This document shows positions 25,344 to 34,768 of a stretch of DNA of 64,000 bases, piece by piece (the stretch's first letter is position 1; every line of letters begins with the position of its first letter). The DNA comes from Dyadobacter luteus (GTDB lineage Bacteria; Bacteroidota; Bacteroidia; Cytophagales; Spirosomataceae): assembly GCF_003383615.1 (NCBI RefSeq), contig NZ_QNUL01000022.1, positions 42,615-106,614 on the forward strand. Reading direction: 5' to 3'. The position numbers and the translations under genes were made by a program. Below the pieces are notes generated by a model that was not told where the DNA came from, did no database searches, and was given only the letters and a program-made list of their open reading frames with translations.

Positions 25344-25748
25344 ATGAATACAACTGCTGTAATAGTGAATGATGTAACTCTCTTCTTAACAGACCAAGGC
25401 GTGGCTTACCTGACCGTTAATGGCGAATCCGATGTATTAGAACAGTTATTAAACGGCTCAGGAGGGAGCCATACAACTCATTAGACGTACACCGATCACC
25501 TCGGTTCGATTCTTACTGCTACCGATAGTATGGGAACTATTGAGGGGGAACGGCCATTTGATGCCTGGGGAAGAAGGAGAAACGTGACAAGTTGGGCGTC
25601 GCTTCTACCAACGGCTTCAATCGGTCTGCAGGTTTGGCTGGTATTACTTCCCCTTAAAGCTATAATTTTAGCAATAAATTTTAGCGTGTGTATTCGAATG
25701 GTCAATAGCGTTTTAAGGCGCACGATACACGGTCGTGGCGACTCCTAA
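25344..25748 (+). pseudogene. RHS-repeat protein remnant
   Basis: The frame starts MNTTAVIVNDVTLFLTDQGVAYLTVNG, meets a TAG at 25482 and goes on in the same frame with YTDHLGSILTATDSMGTIEGERPFDAWGRRRN. This is the RHS core-associated signature (DhLGSi...d..G.....yd.wG.rr). After about 25640 the family pattern is lost by a frameshift (GYTGHE is expected). Most of the gene, including any C-terminal toxin, is absent. Confidence 0.65.
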
Positions 25749-26487
25749 ATGGAGATTCCGGCGAAAGTGTCCGGAATAAGTGGCTCTCTTTGCTCCGGAA
25801 TATCCACCTAAATCGTAACGTTACGAAAATTTCGAGCGGCGTACTTAGCGATATGAGAGGCGTCATATTTGGCCTTTGAATGCCAATGGAGCGTTTAATG
25901 TAAAGGGGTTATTCAAACCAAAGATGAATTTTCTTCTCTTGGGCGACACTCATGAGATGGTGAGCATAAATGTCTTCAGCACAGAATAGACACGCTTTTA
26001 ACTTAATTTATAGGGTAGAAACAATAATGGACAACAGATCGCTAAACGCGTTTCTTCATTTTTTACCTCGCAAGTATAGAGACAAACTTCCTGTTTATTT
26101 AGCACGGCGACATCCATCGTAACCTCGGATATGTCTATCCCATTGAAGAATTTGTAACCCTTAACGAGTCGATTTCTATAGTGAAAGACCTCCCAATGTG
26201 TGCTTTACTGTTTGCTCGCATATTAACCTGAAAGCCAAGGCTTCTCTAAGCATCACAGTAAATTGCAAGTCGACAGTGTTGATCCTGGCTATTTTCTATG
26301 GGAATAACAGGTCTGCGTTTCAATCTCACAAACTCCTCCTAGATAAGACGGTTTCCGCCACTGCAAAGTGGACGTTACTACTCGCTCATTCAACACCTAT
26401 TAATATCAATAAACTTATTAAGTGGTTACACTGACGAGTTTATTTTCGAGAAATTTGCTGACTAAATCTATCTCCTCCTTTTGCAAT
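25749..26487. other. gene-free eroded stretch
   Basis: About 740 bases with no recognisable gene. Two short frames here (e.g. 26198-26434) have no family marks. It probably contains further decayed mobile DNA between the RHS remnant and the LpxR-like gene. Confidence 0.35.
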
Positions 26488-28095
26488 ATGAACAGAACGT
26501 TTATTTTATTCAAGTGCACTCTGATGCTATTTTTTTTCCCTTCCCTAAGTGTTTTAGCCCAATATAGTTTTGAAAAAACAGATATTTTGATCAGGGAAGG
26601 TCGTTCGGAGCAAGTGAAAATACTTTATCGACCGGACAAAAATTTTAAGCGTCAGGTAGTTAAAATCAGAGTGATTGACAAAACAACCACAGCACAAAAA
26701 TCTGGCTACATGATCCAATCTAATAATTCACTAGATTTTTCAGTACAGGATAAGCAATCATTCAAAATTGACGCTTTCAAAGACACAAGCAGCCCTATGG
26801 ATAAATTTTTATCTCTTGAGATCGTTGACGCAAATGGCAAGAGTTTAGATACCCTACAAGTTCAAATTACGAAACCTACAAAAGTGCTAGGAAGTGGCTA
26901 TACAATCGATAATGTTCGAGGAACTTTTGGGATAGATGTTGATCAAGATTGGTTTCTCGACTTTGTACCTGGTCTGAACGAGGATAGAAATTACACACAA
27001 GGAACTGCTTTCTCCTACTCCAAACTTAATCTGGATAAATCAGTACTCTTCTTGCCCGTCAATCTTTTTCAAAAACTTGCATGGAGTTTGACCGGTACTG
27101 ACCGCGATAACATCGATAAGCGTCCCTCATCCATTTCGCTTGGCGTAACTGCATTTACGCCCCGAGTACTAGAAGATAGTCTAAATCCGGTAATTGGAGA
27201 TAGACCATTCTCGAATGTTGTTTTCCTTCAAACGGCTTACAGATTCTTTAACAACAAAACCAAGTTTTTAAACACAACTTCGTTTGCATATGGATTTATT
27301 GGAAGTAACATAGGAAACACTTTTCAATCCTTTGCTCATAAATCAATAGTCACAGGGCGACCAACTAACATTGGATGGCAGCATCAAATTAGTGATGGAG
27401 GACGGCCTGCTTTTCTATTCTCGCATGAAGGCTTGCGAAAATTAGGTAAACTCCCGGACTTACCTCAATCCACCATCGATTATCTAGCACGAAAACATTT
27501 TGAGGTCTATTTCGGCTATAAAGTCAATCTTGGTTGGTACAATAGTATTGCTGTAAGCTCCACTTTGAGACTAGGGAGATTCACAAAATATAGTGGGATC
27601 GAGGGAATAGGCACTGCAACATCTTCTGCAAATAAGTTTCGTGATGATTCGAATGACAATTACTTAGATACAGAGAAAAATGACAGAGATATAACTTATG
27701 AATATGTCACTCCTAAAAATAGGTGGGACTGGTACTTCTTTGGCACACTGAGTCCTAGGCTTATACCGTATAATTCTTTATTATTGGGGCAACCCTTTCA
27801 TAAATCGTCATACACTTTACCCAGACAGAATTATAATCCATTCATACTAGATATGGAGGTAGGCTTTTTTGTAAGCAAGATTCGAATCGTTCCCGATGTC
27901 GATCTGCCACTATCTAGATGGGATCTTGTTTTATCTTTTAACGCAAGAACATCTGAAATCATTTCGAAAGATCCAACAGTCGAAAATCAATATAAGCGAA
28001 TGCATTCGTGGGGGAGAGTTTCTCTTCGCATACCCATCTTCCGGGACACAAGTAACCAAAGATGGACTAAAAAAGATTACGACGCTATAAATTAA
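26488..28095 (+). CDS. LpxR-like outer-membrane lipid A deacylase family protein
   Basis: A 535-aa protein starting at MNRTFILFKCTLMLFFFPSLSVLAQ, a signal peptide; an in-frame upstream start would add 22 atypical residues. Residues about 25-145 form an N-terminal domain of unknown role. The rest matches the DUF2219/LpxR beta-barrel: NEDRNYTQGTAFSY (the tDr.YTnG motif) at about 170 and GWQHQISDGGRPAFLFS (gw.hQl..) at about 310. LpxR removes the 3'-acyloxyacyl chain of lipid A in the outer membrane. The extra N-terminal domain makes it longer than the enterobacterial enzyme (about 320 aa), so its exact substrate is open. Confidence 0.7.
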   Translation: MNRTFILFKCTLMLFFFPSLSVLAQYSFEKTDILIREGRSEQVKILYRPDKNFKRQVVKIRVIDKTTTAQKSGYMIQSNNSLDFSVQDKQSFKIDAFKDTSSPMDKFLSLEIVDANGKSLDTLQVQITKPTKVLGSGYTIDNVRGTFGIDVDQDWFLDFVPGLNEDRNYTQGTAFSYSKLNLDKSVLFLPVNLFQKLAWSLTGTDRDNIDKRPSSISLGVTAFTPRVLEDSLNPVIGDRPFSNVVFLQTAYRFFNNKTKFLNTTSFAYGFIGSNIGNTFQSFAHKSIVTGRPTNIGWQHQISDGGRPAFLFSHEGLRKLGKLPDLPQSTIDYLARKHFEVYFGYKVNLGWYNSIAVSSTLRLGRFTKYSGIEGIGTATSSANKFRDDSNDNYLDTEKNDRDITYEYVTPKNRWDWYFFGTLSPRLIPYNSLLLGQPFHKSSYTLPRQNYNPFILDMEVGFFVSKIRIVPDVDLPLSRWDLVLSFNARTSEIISKDPTVENQYKRMHSWGRVSLRIPIFRDTSNQRWTKKDYDAIN

Positions 28096-28399
28096 AAACT
28101 TTAAACTAACTTGGTTGAGAGTAGCTATTTGAGATCTTGACAACTGCAAATCGTCACGGCCTACACATTTGCAATACATCCATTGAACCGGATTGTGTGG
28201 TGCACACAATAGTTAAATTATTATAACATAGATACATCTGTAACCATCAAAAAGTGCAAACTCCAGCCGAAAAACACTGTCCCTGTCCCCAAAATATAAT
28301 ATAAGAGCGGGACCGAACAAAAAACTTGCGGCATTACCTATCGTCAAACACTTGTCAAATCGTGAACGGGAGCTGTGCAGGAAGGTAGACAAGTAATCG

Positions 28400-28436
28400 A
28401 TATAAAAAACAAAGGCCATTCTCTGAGATGGCCTTT
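28400..28436 (-). terminator. terminator of the phosphorothioation operon
   Basis: On the minus strand, AAAGGCCAT / ATGGCCTTT (9 bp) with an 8-base loop is followed by GTTTTTTAT. It lies 62 bases after the last gene of the 12-gene operon. The rest of 28096-28497 has no gene that I can support. Confidence 0.85.
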
Positions 28437-28497
28437 CTCATTGTTGATACCCACTATCCAGCCGCAAATTGTTTAGATAGAATTTTTTGTCACGCAT

Positions 28498-29028
28498 TCA
28501 ATTTTGTTTCGAACTATTAGAACCCAAAATCAAATCTAGAAACGAAGTGGCCTTTAAAAAGTAGTTTGGATTTTCCTCTAGTTTCTCTTTGATTAAAATC
28601 AGTCCACCGTTTGTATACGACTCCATAGTTCCTAGCAAAGATCTTACAGCGTTATCTTCATCTAATTCCCCTTTCTCTAAAGCTACCAAATCTAGATCAG
28701 TTTTTGCAAAAAGTGCCATAAACATATTTTCTTGCAAGTTGGTGAAGTCCTTGCGAGTAGATACGTTTGTTTTACTTCCCCAGTGCTGAATATGATGACT
28801 AAAGTCAATCTTTTTCTCGCCTTCAGATAGTGGAGCAAATTCATTTCTGTACAATCCTAAGAAAAATGCGTAGGTGTATAATTCATAATTGGTACTGAAA
28901 TGTTTTCCTAGATTAATTTTCTTTTCGCCTTCCGCACCAAATTTTTGAGAAAGTGAGGCAAATAATTCTCTGTGCACCTCACTATATTTCGGAATCCGAG
29001 TTTTCCATTTGTCAAATAAGCTCTTCAT
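28498..29028 (-). CDS. uncharacterised 176-aa protein at the end of the phosphorothioation operon
   Basis: I do not recognise a domain. The protein is soluble, helical and has no catalytic-looking motif. The central HFSTNYELYTYAFFLGLYRNE and NMFMALFAKTDLDLVALE stretches look like packed helices. Its start is one base from the stop of the DndD/SbcC-like gene, so it is coupled to it and may be a partner of that ATPase, as small DndE-like or Dnd-associated proteins are. It is the last gene before the terminator. Confidence 0.65.
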   Translation of the reverse strand: MKSLFDKWKTRIPKYSEVHRELFASLSQKFGAEGEKKINLGKHFSTNYELYTYAFFLGLYRNEFAPLSEGEKKIDFSHHIQHWGSKTNVSTRKDFTNLQENMFMALFAKTDLDLVALEKGELDEDNAVRSLLGTMESYTNGGLILIKEKLEENPNYFLKATSFLDLILGSNSSKQN

Positions 29029-29029
29029 T

Positions 29030-31180
29030 TTACAATGTGATTACCTGTGAATTAATAGTTTTCAAATTGTTTGAATCAAATGGTCTCTCTAACTTCACCC
29101 AAAATGCTTTGTCCCTTCTGACATTTTCAAACTCCTTTTTAATTGACAGAGCCCTCGTCAACTTATCCGTTTGAAGAAAGTCTTTGATCAGCAGAACTTT
29201 CTGACTTCTTGTTTCAAAAATTAAATTTAGGAATTGAGCTGTTTTGTTTTCCCCGAATGATGATGTTGGAGCATCAAAAATCATCGGAAAATTCTCCTCC
29301 TTTATTTCAGTTGCCAACTCCGATATAGCAAAGAGAATTGAAATGTGCATAGAAGTTAGCAACGATTGATTCGGCTTGTAAAATGTTCTATCAGCTTCTC
29401 GCAATTCCACTTCGACAATAGTACGATTCACCTTATTTCGTTTAGCAAAGACTATCATTCCAGTGAAAGAATCAACATTAATTGTTTTAAAAAAAATGTT
29501 CGATTTATTTTGAAGTTTATCAATAAAATCATCAAACTTTTTATCTTTTGTTTGAGTAAAAATCAATTCGATATCCCTTAAAATATCTCTTGTTTTTATA
29601 AGGAATTCATTAGCCGAATTTGTATCAATTTTATCTTTTTCCTCTTTCTTTTCTCTAAGCTTGGACTCAATATTTTCTATTTGTGTTGTATAGTTAACTT
29701 GCTCTTGATTTCGAACTTTTAAGTCCCGATGCCAAGCATTATAATTCCTTAGGACATCACTTAATTTTTCTTCAGCGATGCTTGAATTACCCAAAATTCT
29801 CTCTCTTTCTGTTATTTCTCTTTCGAGCTGTTCAGTGAGGTCTTCAATATCCTTTTTACGATCGATATTAAACTTAAAGAGGTCTTCAATTCTACTTCTT
29901 ATTAATCTGAGATTTTTTAAGTTGTCCTCGTGACTAATACTTAAATTATCGAGCCTATTTGTATAATCAAATTTGAAAAGTGGTTCATCAATTTCAAGTT
30001 CATCTTCTTCTACAACTTGGCTTTCCAAATATGCCCTAAGTCGCTTTATCATAAACTCATAAGCCTCTGAGCCTTTTTTAGCGTCCCGATTACAAACCTT
30101 ACATATTTCATCTTCCAACATCTCTTCCATATGAGATTTAGAAGGTACTCCAACAGGAAGCGGTACAGCATTGTTCAATAGTTCCGCTCTTACCTTTTTT
30201 TCTCCCTTTTTAATGCCTTTTTTAATGTCATAATGGGATTGAAGCTCTCGTCGGGTTTTGCTGTGTGCAGATATTTTGCCTGCAAATTCTTCATGGAAAG
30301 ACTCAAAATTGACTAAAATCCAATTTTCATCAAACAGAAGAGTTGTATAATTCTCATCAATTCCAGCTGCCAGTTTCGAAATTTGTTCCCTCATTTCTCT
30401 AATTCGCGTATTCAGAATTCCTAAGGCATCCGCATTACTTACGTGACTTTCTGCCATTTGTATATTGCCCTCAATCTTCCTAATTTCCTCTTCTGTTGAA
30501 TTCAGGTGCACAAGATACTTAGCTTTATCTTTTTCTAAAGATAGAATTTCGCCCTCAAGCCTTTTATAAAGAACCTCGTTTCTCTTGTCGAGCTTAGAAG
30601 AATCATCTACCGCCTTTTCCGCTTTTTCCCTAAGAAATGTACCTTTTTCGGAATACTTGCTGTAATGCCTTGCGTCAGAAAAGAGACTTATCAGATTGGC
30701 TAACGCACTATCACTTTTGAAAATATCCAAGTCTGCTTCACCTTTAAACATTGAATATTTACGTATTTGAAAAGGAAAGATCCTGTCTAAAAGTTCTCGG
30801 CCATCAACTTGTGTCCGTTCTCCCGAATTATTTTCTGATACTCCTTCGATCATGAAGCTAGATGTAGAGCATTCATTAGGTTTCTCCTTTTTCGCAACAA
30901 AAGATCTAGCAATGATATTTTGCTCGCCGTACTGCTCAACAGTCATTGTCACTCTTACTCTAAAGCTATCGCCAATTGCTGTTTCATCCAACTTTTTGGC
31001 AGAAACTAACATATTTAATTCCCGATTCTCACCATTAAAAAGCCAATCAACAGCCTCAAAAAACTTAGTTTTACCTTCGCCGTTTTCTCCAAGGATGATG
31101 TTTAATCCTTCTGATAATTCAAAAATATTGCTATCATAGTAACAGAGATAATTCTCAATTTGTATCTTTCTGATTATCAT
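29030..31180 (-). CDS. DndD/SbcC-like SMC-type ATPase
   Basis: A 716-aa protein with Walker A GENGEGKT (residues 31-38) in an N-terminal RecF/SbcC-type ATPase half. Long coiled coils follow (about 190-330 and 380-540), with a single CKVCNRDA zinc-hook-like CxxC near the turn. The C-terminal D-loop and Walker B lie in MIFDAPTSSFG. This is the plan of DndD and of Rad50/SbcC, which hold DNA ends. It overlaps the 76-aa gene by four bases. In this setting it is probably part of the sulfur-sensing restriction module or of the modification complex (inference). Confidence 0.85.
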   Translation of the reverse strand: MIIRKIQIENYLCYYDSNIFELSEGLNIILGENGEGKTKFFEAVDWLFNGENRELNMLVSAKKLDETAIGDSFRVRVTMTVEQYGEQNIIARSFVAKKEKPNECSTSSFMIEGVSENNSGERTQVDGRELLDRIFPFQIRKYSMFKGEADLDIFKSDSALANLISLFSDARHYSKYSEKGTFLREKAEKAVDDSSKLDKRNEVLYKRLEGEILSLEKDKAKYLVHLNSTEEEIRKIEGNIQMAESHVSNADALGILNTRIREMREQISKLAAGIDENYTTLLFDENWILVNFESFHEEFAGKISAHSKTRRELQSHYDIKKGIKKGEKKVRAELLNNAVPLPVGVPSKSHMEEMLEDEICKVCNRDAKKGSEAYEFMIKRLRAYLESQVVEEDELEIDEPLFKFDYTNRLDNLSISHEDNLKNLRLIRSRIEDLFKFNIDRKKDIEDLTEQLEREITERERILGNSSIAEEKLSDVLRNYNAWHRDLKVRNQEQVNYTTQIENIESKLREKKEEKDKIDTNSANEFLIKTRDILRDIELIFTQTKDKKFDDFIDKLQNKSNIFFKTINVDSFTGMIVFAKRNKVNRTIVEVELREADRTFYKPNQSLLTSMHISILFAISELATEIKEENFPMIFDAPTSSFGENKTAQFLNLIFETRSQKVLLIKDFLQTDKLTRALSIKKEFENVRRDKAFWVKLERPFDSNNLKTINSQVITL

Positions 31181-31407
31181 AGAGCCGCATTTAATATTTG
31201 AGTTACCTGGTTGCGTAAAACGGAATCCGTAACCGGCGCCGTGCCATCCAAACCATCCACTATCAACGCAATAGCTTTCAGGATCGGCTTATCTGAATTT
31301 AAAGCTTCTCTAACTGATGTCGGAAGGTCTTCAGTCTTGAGTTTATACTTGGTTTTGAGCTGATCATGAGTTAAAAAACTTTTTAGTATTTCGTCCTTTC
31401 TAGCCAT
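31177..31407 (-). CDS. 76-aa phosphorothioation-system-associated small protein
   Basis: A small soluble protein (MARKDEILKSFLTHDQLKTKYKLK...). It stands between the helicase gene and the SMC-type gene, 8 bases after the first and overlapping the second by four bases. Short proteins of this size are known companions of Dnd-type modification loci, and this may be one of them; I cannot confirm the family. A role as adaptor of the restriction ATPase is possible. Confidence 0.7.
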   Translation of the reverse strand: MARKDEILKSFLTHDQLKTKYKLKTEDLPTSVREALNSDKPILKAIALIVDGLDGTAPVTDSVLRNQVTQILNAAL

Positions 31408-31415
31408 AAGTATAT

Positions 31416-33617
31416 TTATAAATCGTTAAGGTTTAAGTCGTAGTAGTCCAAAATGTTCTTGAATGTTTCGTAAGTGTCAGTCTTATTCATCGCAAGGTTA
31501 GCAAAGTCTACTACTCGTTCCAATTCCTTCCTCACCAAACCTCTTTCCATTTCAAAGGTATTCTCATCTGAAACCTCCGGAACTACAACCAAGTCGTGAA
31601 TAGTAGCGTGGATTTTATCCTTATGCAATCTCAGAACTCTTCCTCTTCTCTGGATAAATTGTCTTGGATTTCCTGTGCTCGAGCAAAATATTGCTAACTC
31701 TGATCGAGGTACATCTACTCCCTCATCCAAGCATTTCATTGAGGTCAAAACGTGAATTCTACCTGCTTCGTAGTCTTTCAAAATGCCATCTCGGTTTACA
31801 GAGTTTGCAGTAAATTGTTTTACCATTACCGAATCATCCGTCTGACTTACTGCTCTTGTATATTCGTCAATTAATTTACTTTCATCATCCGTTTCCACAG
31901 TAAAATCCTCTACGTCAAAACTTGCTTCAATTCCTTCAGGCACATAAATCAAGGCATACTTCAAGTTATTTCGTTTATCGAATTCGGCCCTTAATATCTC
32001 TCTAAAAGCACTTAATTTGTTAGCGGCTTTATGGATTATTCGTTTCCTTTCAAGGAGTTTTTTCTCAATTTCAGGTGTGCTTCTGAAAGAGCCTGTCTCT
32101 TTATCAAACATCCCCATTTTCAACAATTGAACAGAGATATCTTTGTACTTACCCATTTCTCCATCTGTAAGCTTGACTATATGTGGATGATATGTGTACT
32201 TACATAACCAACCAATGTTCAACGCTTCTTCCATTGAGTAAGAAACAATGTATGGCGGCTCATCATTAAAAAACTCTTGAATATATTTATTACCCACGTC
32301 ATCAAACTTTCTGTGTGGTGTTGCCGATAGTCCGATTCGTTTTTTTAGATGAACGTTTGGGAGCAACCTCAAAAGACCTTGGGATCCTAAATTGTGAGTT
32401 TCATCAGCGATTAAAATGGTGTCTTGGGGAAGTTGATTGAAGTAGCTCTGAAACTTTAATCTAGGCAAAGAAGCATAAGTCACTATGACGATATAGGAGG
32501 TGTCGATTAATTTCGAAGCAGTATTGAAAAATGCAAGATTGTTATCCCAGTTCTCTTTCGAGCTAACTGCAATAATGCTTTTAAAATTGAATTTAGTACA
32601 CTCAATTTTCCATTGCTCCACCAAGGCGGTTGTTGGAACCATTATGACTACTCTATAAATCCCTGTTTTCTGGTATTCATTTAGCACGCAATTGAGCGAC
32701 GTGATTGTTTTACCAGTTCCGGTTGCCATAGCGAACATTCCTTGATAATTGTTTGCTACCCAGCTGTTATAGGCATCAGTCTGATATTCTCTCGGACCCT
32801 CTGCGTATGGAAATCTCGGCACTCTTCTTATGAGTTCGATTTCGCTAAAAAGTCTGCCAATTGTCTTTCTAAGTTTAGGATTTGAAAACAAACTTTGTTT
32901 CCTTTTGAGTAATTGTTCTTCTTGAACCAGCAATTCGTTAATATCTTTCTTACCAAATCTATCTTTTAAAACTACTTCAATTTCTCGAACAGAGATGTAT
33001 TCAACATCATCATCCCTCTCCATGAAATAGTCATCAATCAGCTTTAATTGTTTTTTGATGAGTTTATTCGACCTTCCATTCTCCCAACTGAGAAAAGCTT
33101 CTAATTCCTCCAAATTCTCGGATAAACCATAAAGTGTAAAATTACAAGATGCCTTGTAACCAACAAAGTTGTGTCCATCACTAAAAATTCCAGATTTATA
33201 ATGAGCAATTCCTCTTCCCGTTTTTGGTTTGATTACTTTTATCTCAATTCGTCTTTCACCGATGAGATAAGCCAAGCATTCAAAAAAGTGCGTATCATAT
33301 TCATCGAGTACCCTTCCAAGCGAAACAACATCCGTAAGATCAAAAACCTTGTTAAATGATGCATCATAACCTTTCTCAACGGCTTGCTTGTCTTTGGAAG
33401 AAAGTAAATGGTTAATAACCATCTTCATTCTCCCTCCTTTGCTTATAAATGTGGCGAAGCCTACAGAAAGAAGGTTAATGGCAGATGAGCTAAAATATCC
33501 AAGTAACAGACTAAATTCATTACTATTTGTTAATCCATCTAAATAGAATTGTAAGGGTTCATCGTCTGAACCAGTTTTGTAATCTCTGTCCTGCGACCAG
33601 TCGCAATCCCTTAGCAT
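31416..33617 (-). CDS. PLD-nuclease/SF2-helicase restriction protein of the phosphorothioation system
   Basis: A 733-aa fusion. Residues about 20-190 form a phospholipase-D-type nuclease domain with H139xK141 (AHYKSGIF) and a downstream N-F-T...N..E pattern. Residues about 280-680 form a superfamily 2 helicase: Walker A MATGTGKT, DETH box, SATPHR and the motif VI QRRGRVLR. Proteins of this plan are described as restriction enzymes linked to DNA phosphorothioation. It begins three bases after the cysteine desulfurase gene. It should degrade DNA that lacks the sulfur mark, or sense it, together with the SMC-type ATPase. Confidence 0.88.
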   Translation of the reverse strand: MLRDCDWSQDRDYKTGSDDEPLQFYLDGLTNSNEFSLLLGYFSSSAINLLSVGFATFISKGGRMKMVINHLLSSKDKQAVEKGYDASFNKVFDLTDVVSLGRVLDEYDTHFFECLAYLIGERRIEIKVIKPKTGRGIAHYKSGIFSDGHNFVGYKASCNFTLYGLSENLEELEAFLSWENGRSNKLIKKQLKLIDDYFMERDDDVEYISVREIEVVLKDRFGKKDINELLVQEEQLLKRKQSLFSNPKLRKTIGRLFSEIELIRRVPRFPYAEGPREYQTDAYNSWVANNYQGMFAMATGTGKTITSLNCVLNEYQKTGIYRVVIMVPTTALVEQWKIECTKFNFKSIIAVSSKENWDNNLAFFNTASKLIDTSYIVIVTYASLPRLKFQSYFNQLPQDTILIADETHNLGSQGLLRLLPNVHLKKRIGLSATPHRKFDDVGNKYIQEFFNDEPPYIVSYSMEEALNIGWLCKYTYHPHIVKLTDGEMGKYKDISVQLLKMGMFDKETGSFRSTPEIEKKLLERKRIIHKAANKLSAFREILRAEFDKRNNLKYALIYVPEGIEASFDVEDFTVETDDESKLIDEYTRAVSQTDDSVMVKQFTANSVNRDGILKDYEAGRIHVLTSMKCLDEGVDVPRSELAIFCSSTGNPRQFIQRRGRVLRLHKDKIHATIHDLVVVPEVSDENTFEMERGLVRKELERVVDFANLAMNKTDTYETFKNILDYYDLNLNDL

Positions 33618-33620
33618 AAT

Positions 33621-34757
33621 TTAACTTGATTGAGTGAGTTCCCTTATTTTCTCAATTACTGTGTCAATATTTTCGCCGGTGTTGTACTTCCCAAGTGAAA
33701 AACGCAGTGAGGCAAATGCATCTTCATCTGTAAGCTTCATTGCCTTTAACACGTGTGACGGTTCTACTATTGCAGATGAACACGCTGAACCATTGGAAAC
33801 GGAAATATTTCTCATTCTACCAATCCAAACGTTGGCGTCATGACCACTGAAACAAATATTTGTTGTGTTATAAATTCTATTTACTGCACTGCCATTTAAT
33901 GAACAATTAGGCAATTTCAACAATTCATTCTCCAATCTATCTCTTAAATCACCAATTACTTTTTCATTGTCCTTCATTTCTTCCTCCGCAATTTCGCACG
34001 CCTTGGCCAAAGCCACAATGCCAGGGACATTAAGTGTGCCGCTTCTCAAACCTCCTTCATGACCACCGCCGTGCATCTGCGGTGTGAGCTTTATCTTGTT
34101 AGCACCTTTTCGGACGTATAAGACTCCGATCCCTTTTGGAGCATACATCTTGTGACCACTAAAGCACAGTAAATCAATGTTCAATTCATCTACATCAACA
34201 TCGATCTTGCCAACCGCTTGAGTAGCATCAACCATTATAGCAGCCCCCTTTGCGTGGACCAAGGAAGCCATTTCCTTGATTGGTTGAATAACCCCAGTCT
34301 CGTTATTGACGTACATCACACAAACAAGAATTGTATCTGCCCTAATGGCACTATCAAAGTCCGCTAAATTGACAAGCCCATCTTCTAGTACTGGTAGATA
34401 TGTTATAGTGAATCCTTTGCCTTCTAAATCCTTACAAGTATCTAAAACCGCTTTATGCTCAGTAGAGATTGTGACAATGTGCTTTCCTCTATTTGAATAA
34501 TTCTGAGCTACACCTTTAATAGCGATATTGATAGACTCTGTAGCACCACTGGTGAAAATCACTTCGTTGTGCTCCGCATTGATAAAACCAGCTATCTGCA
34601 TCCTAGCCATTTTAACTTTGTGGTTAACAGCTTGACCAAAATGGTGCGCGCTATTCGAATTAGCAAAATTTTCCCTAAGAAACGGAAGCATTGCGTCAAG
34701 TACTCTTGGTTCGATGGGAGTCGTGGAGTTATTATCTAGGTAAATATTATCTTTCAA
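33621..34757 (-). CDS. sspA: cysteine desulfurase (SspA/DndA)
   Basis: A 378-aa class V aminotransferase-fold, PLP-dependent enzyme. The PLP lysine is Lys203 in SGHKMYAPKGIG, His101 is in STEHKAVL, and the persulfide cysteine is Cys326 in NGSACSS. All key residues are present. It takes sulfur from L-cysteine for transfer to the PAPS-reductase-like protein. Its place inside the operon, downstream of the SspBCD genes, identifies it as the dedicated sulfur donor and not as housekeeping IscS. Confidence 0.92.
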   Translation of the reverse strand: MKDNIYLDNNSTTPIEPRVLDAMLPFLRENFANSNSAHHFGQAVNHKVKMARMQIAGFINAEHNEVIFTSGATESINIAIKGVAQNYSNRGKHIVTISTEHKAVLDTCKDLEGKGFTITYLPVLEDGLVNLADFDSAIRADTILVCVMYVNNETGVIQPIKEMASLVHAKGAAIMVDATQAVGKIDVDVDELNIDLLCFSGHKMYAPKGIGVLYVRKGANKIKLTPQMHGGGHEGGLRSGTLNVPGIVALAKACEIAEEEMKDNEKVIGDLRDRLENELLKLPNCSLNGSAVNRIYNTTNICFSGHDANVWIGRMRNISVSNGSACSSAIVEPSHVLKAMKLTDEDAFASLRFSLGKYNTGENIDTVIEKIRELTQSS

Positions 34758-34768
34758 CGGCCAAAATC

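Noticed and set aside
25495..25515. tRNA-like GGTTCGATTC sequence
   Set aside because: It codes for the HLGSIL part of the RHS remnant and no tRNA fold can be made from the flanks.
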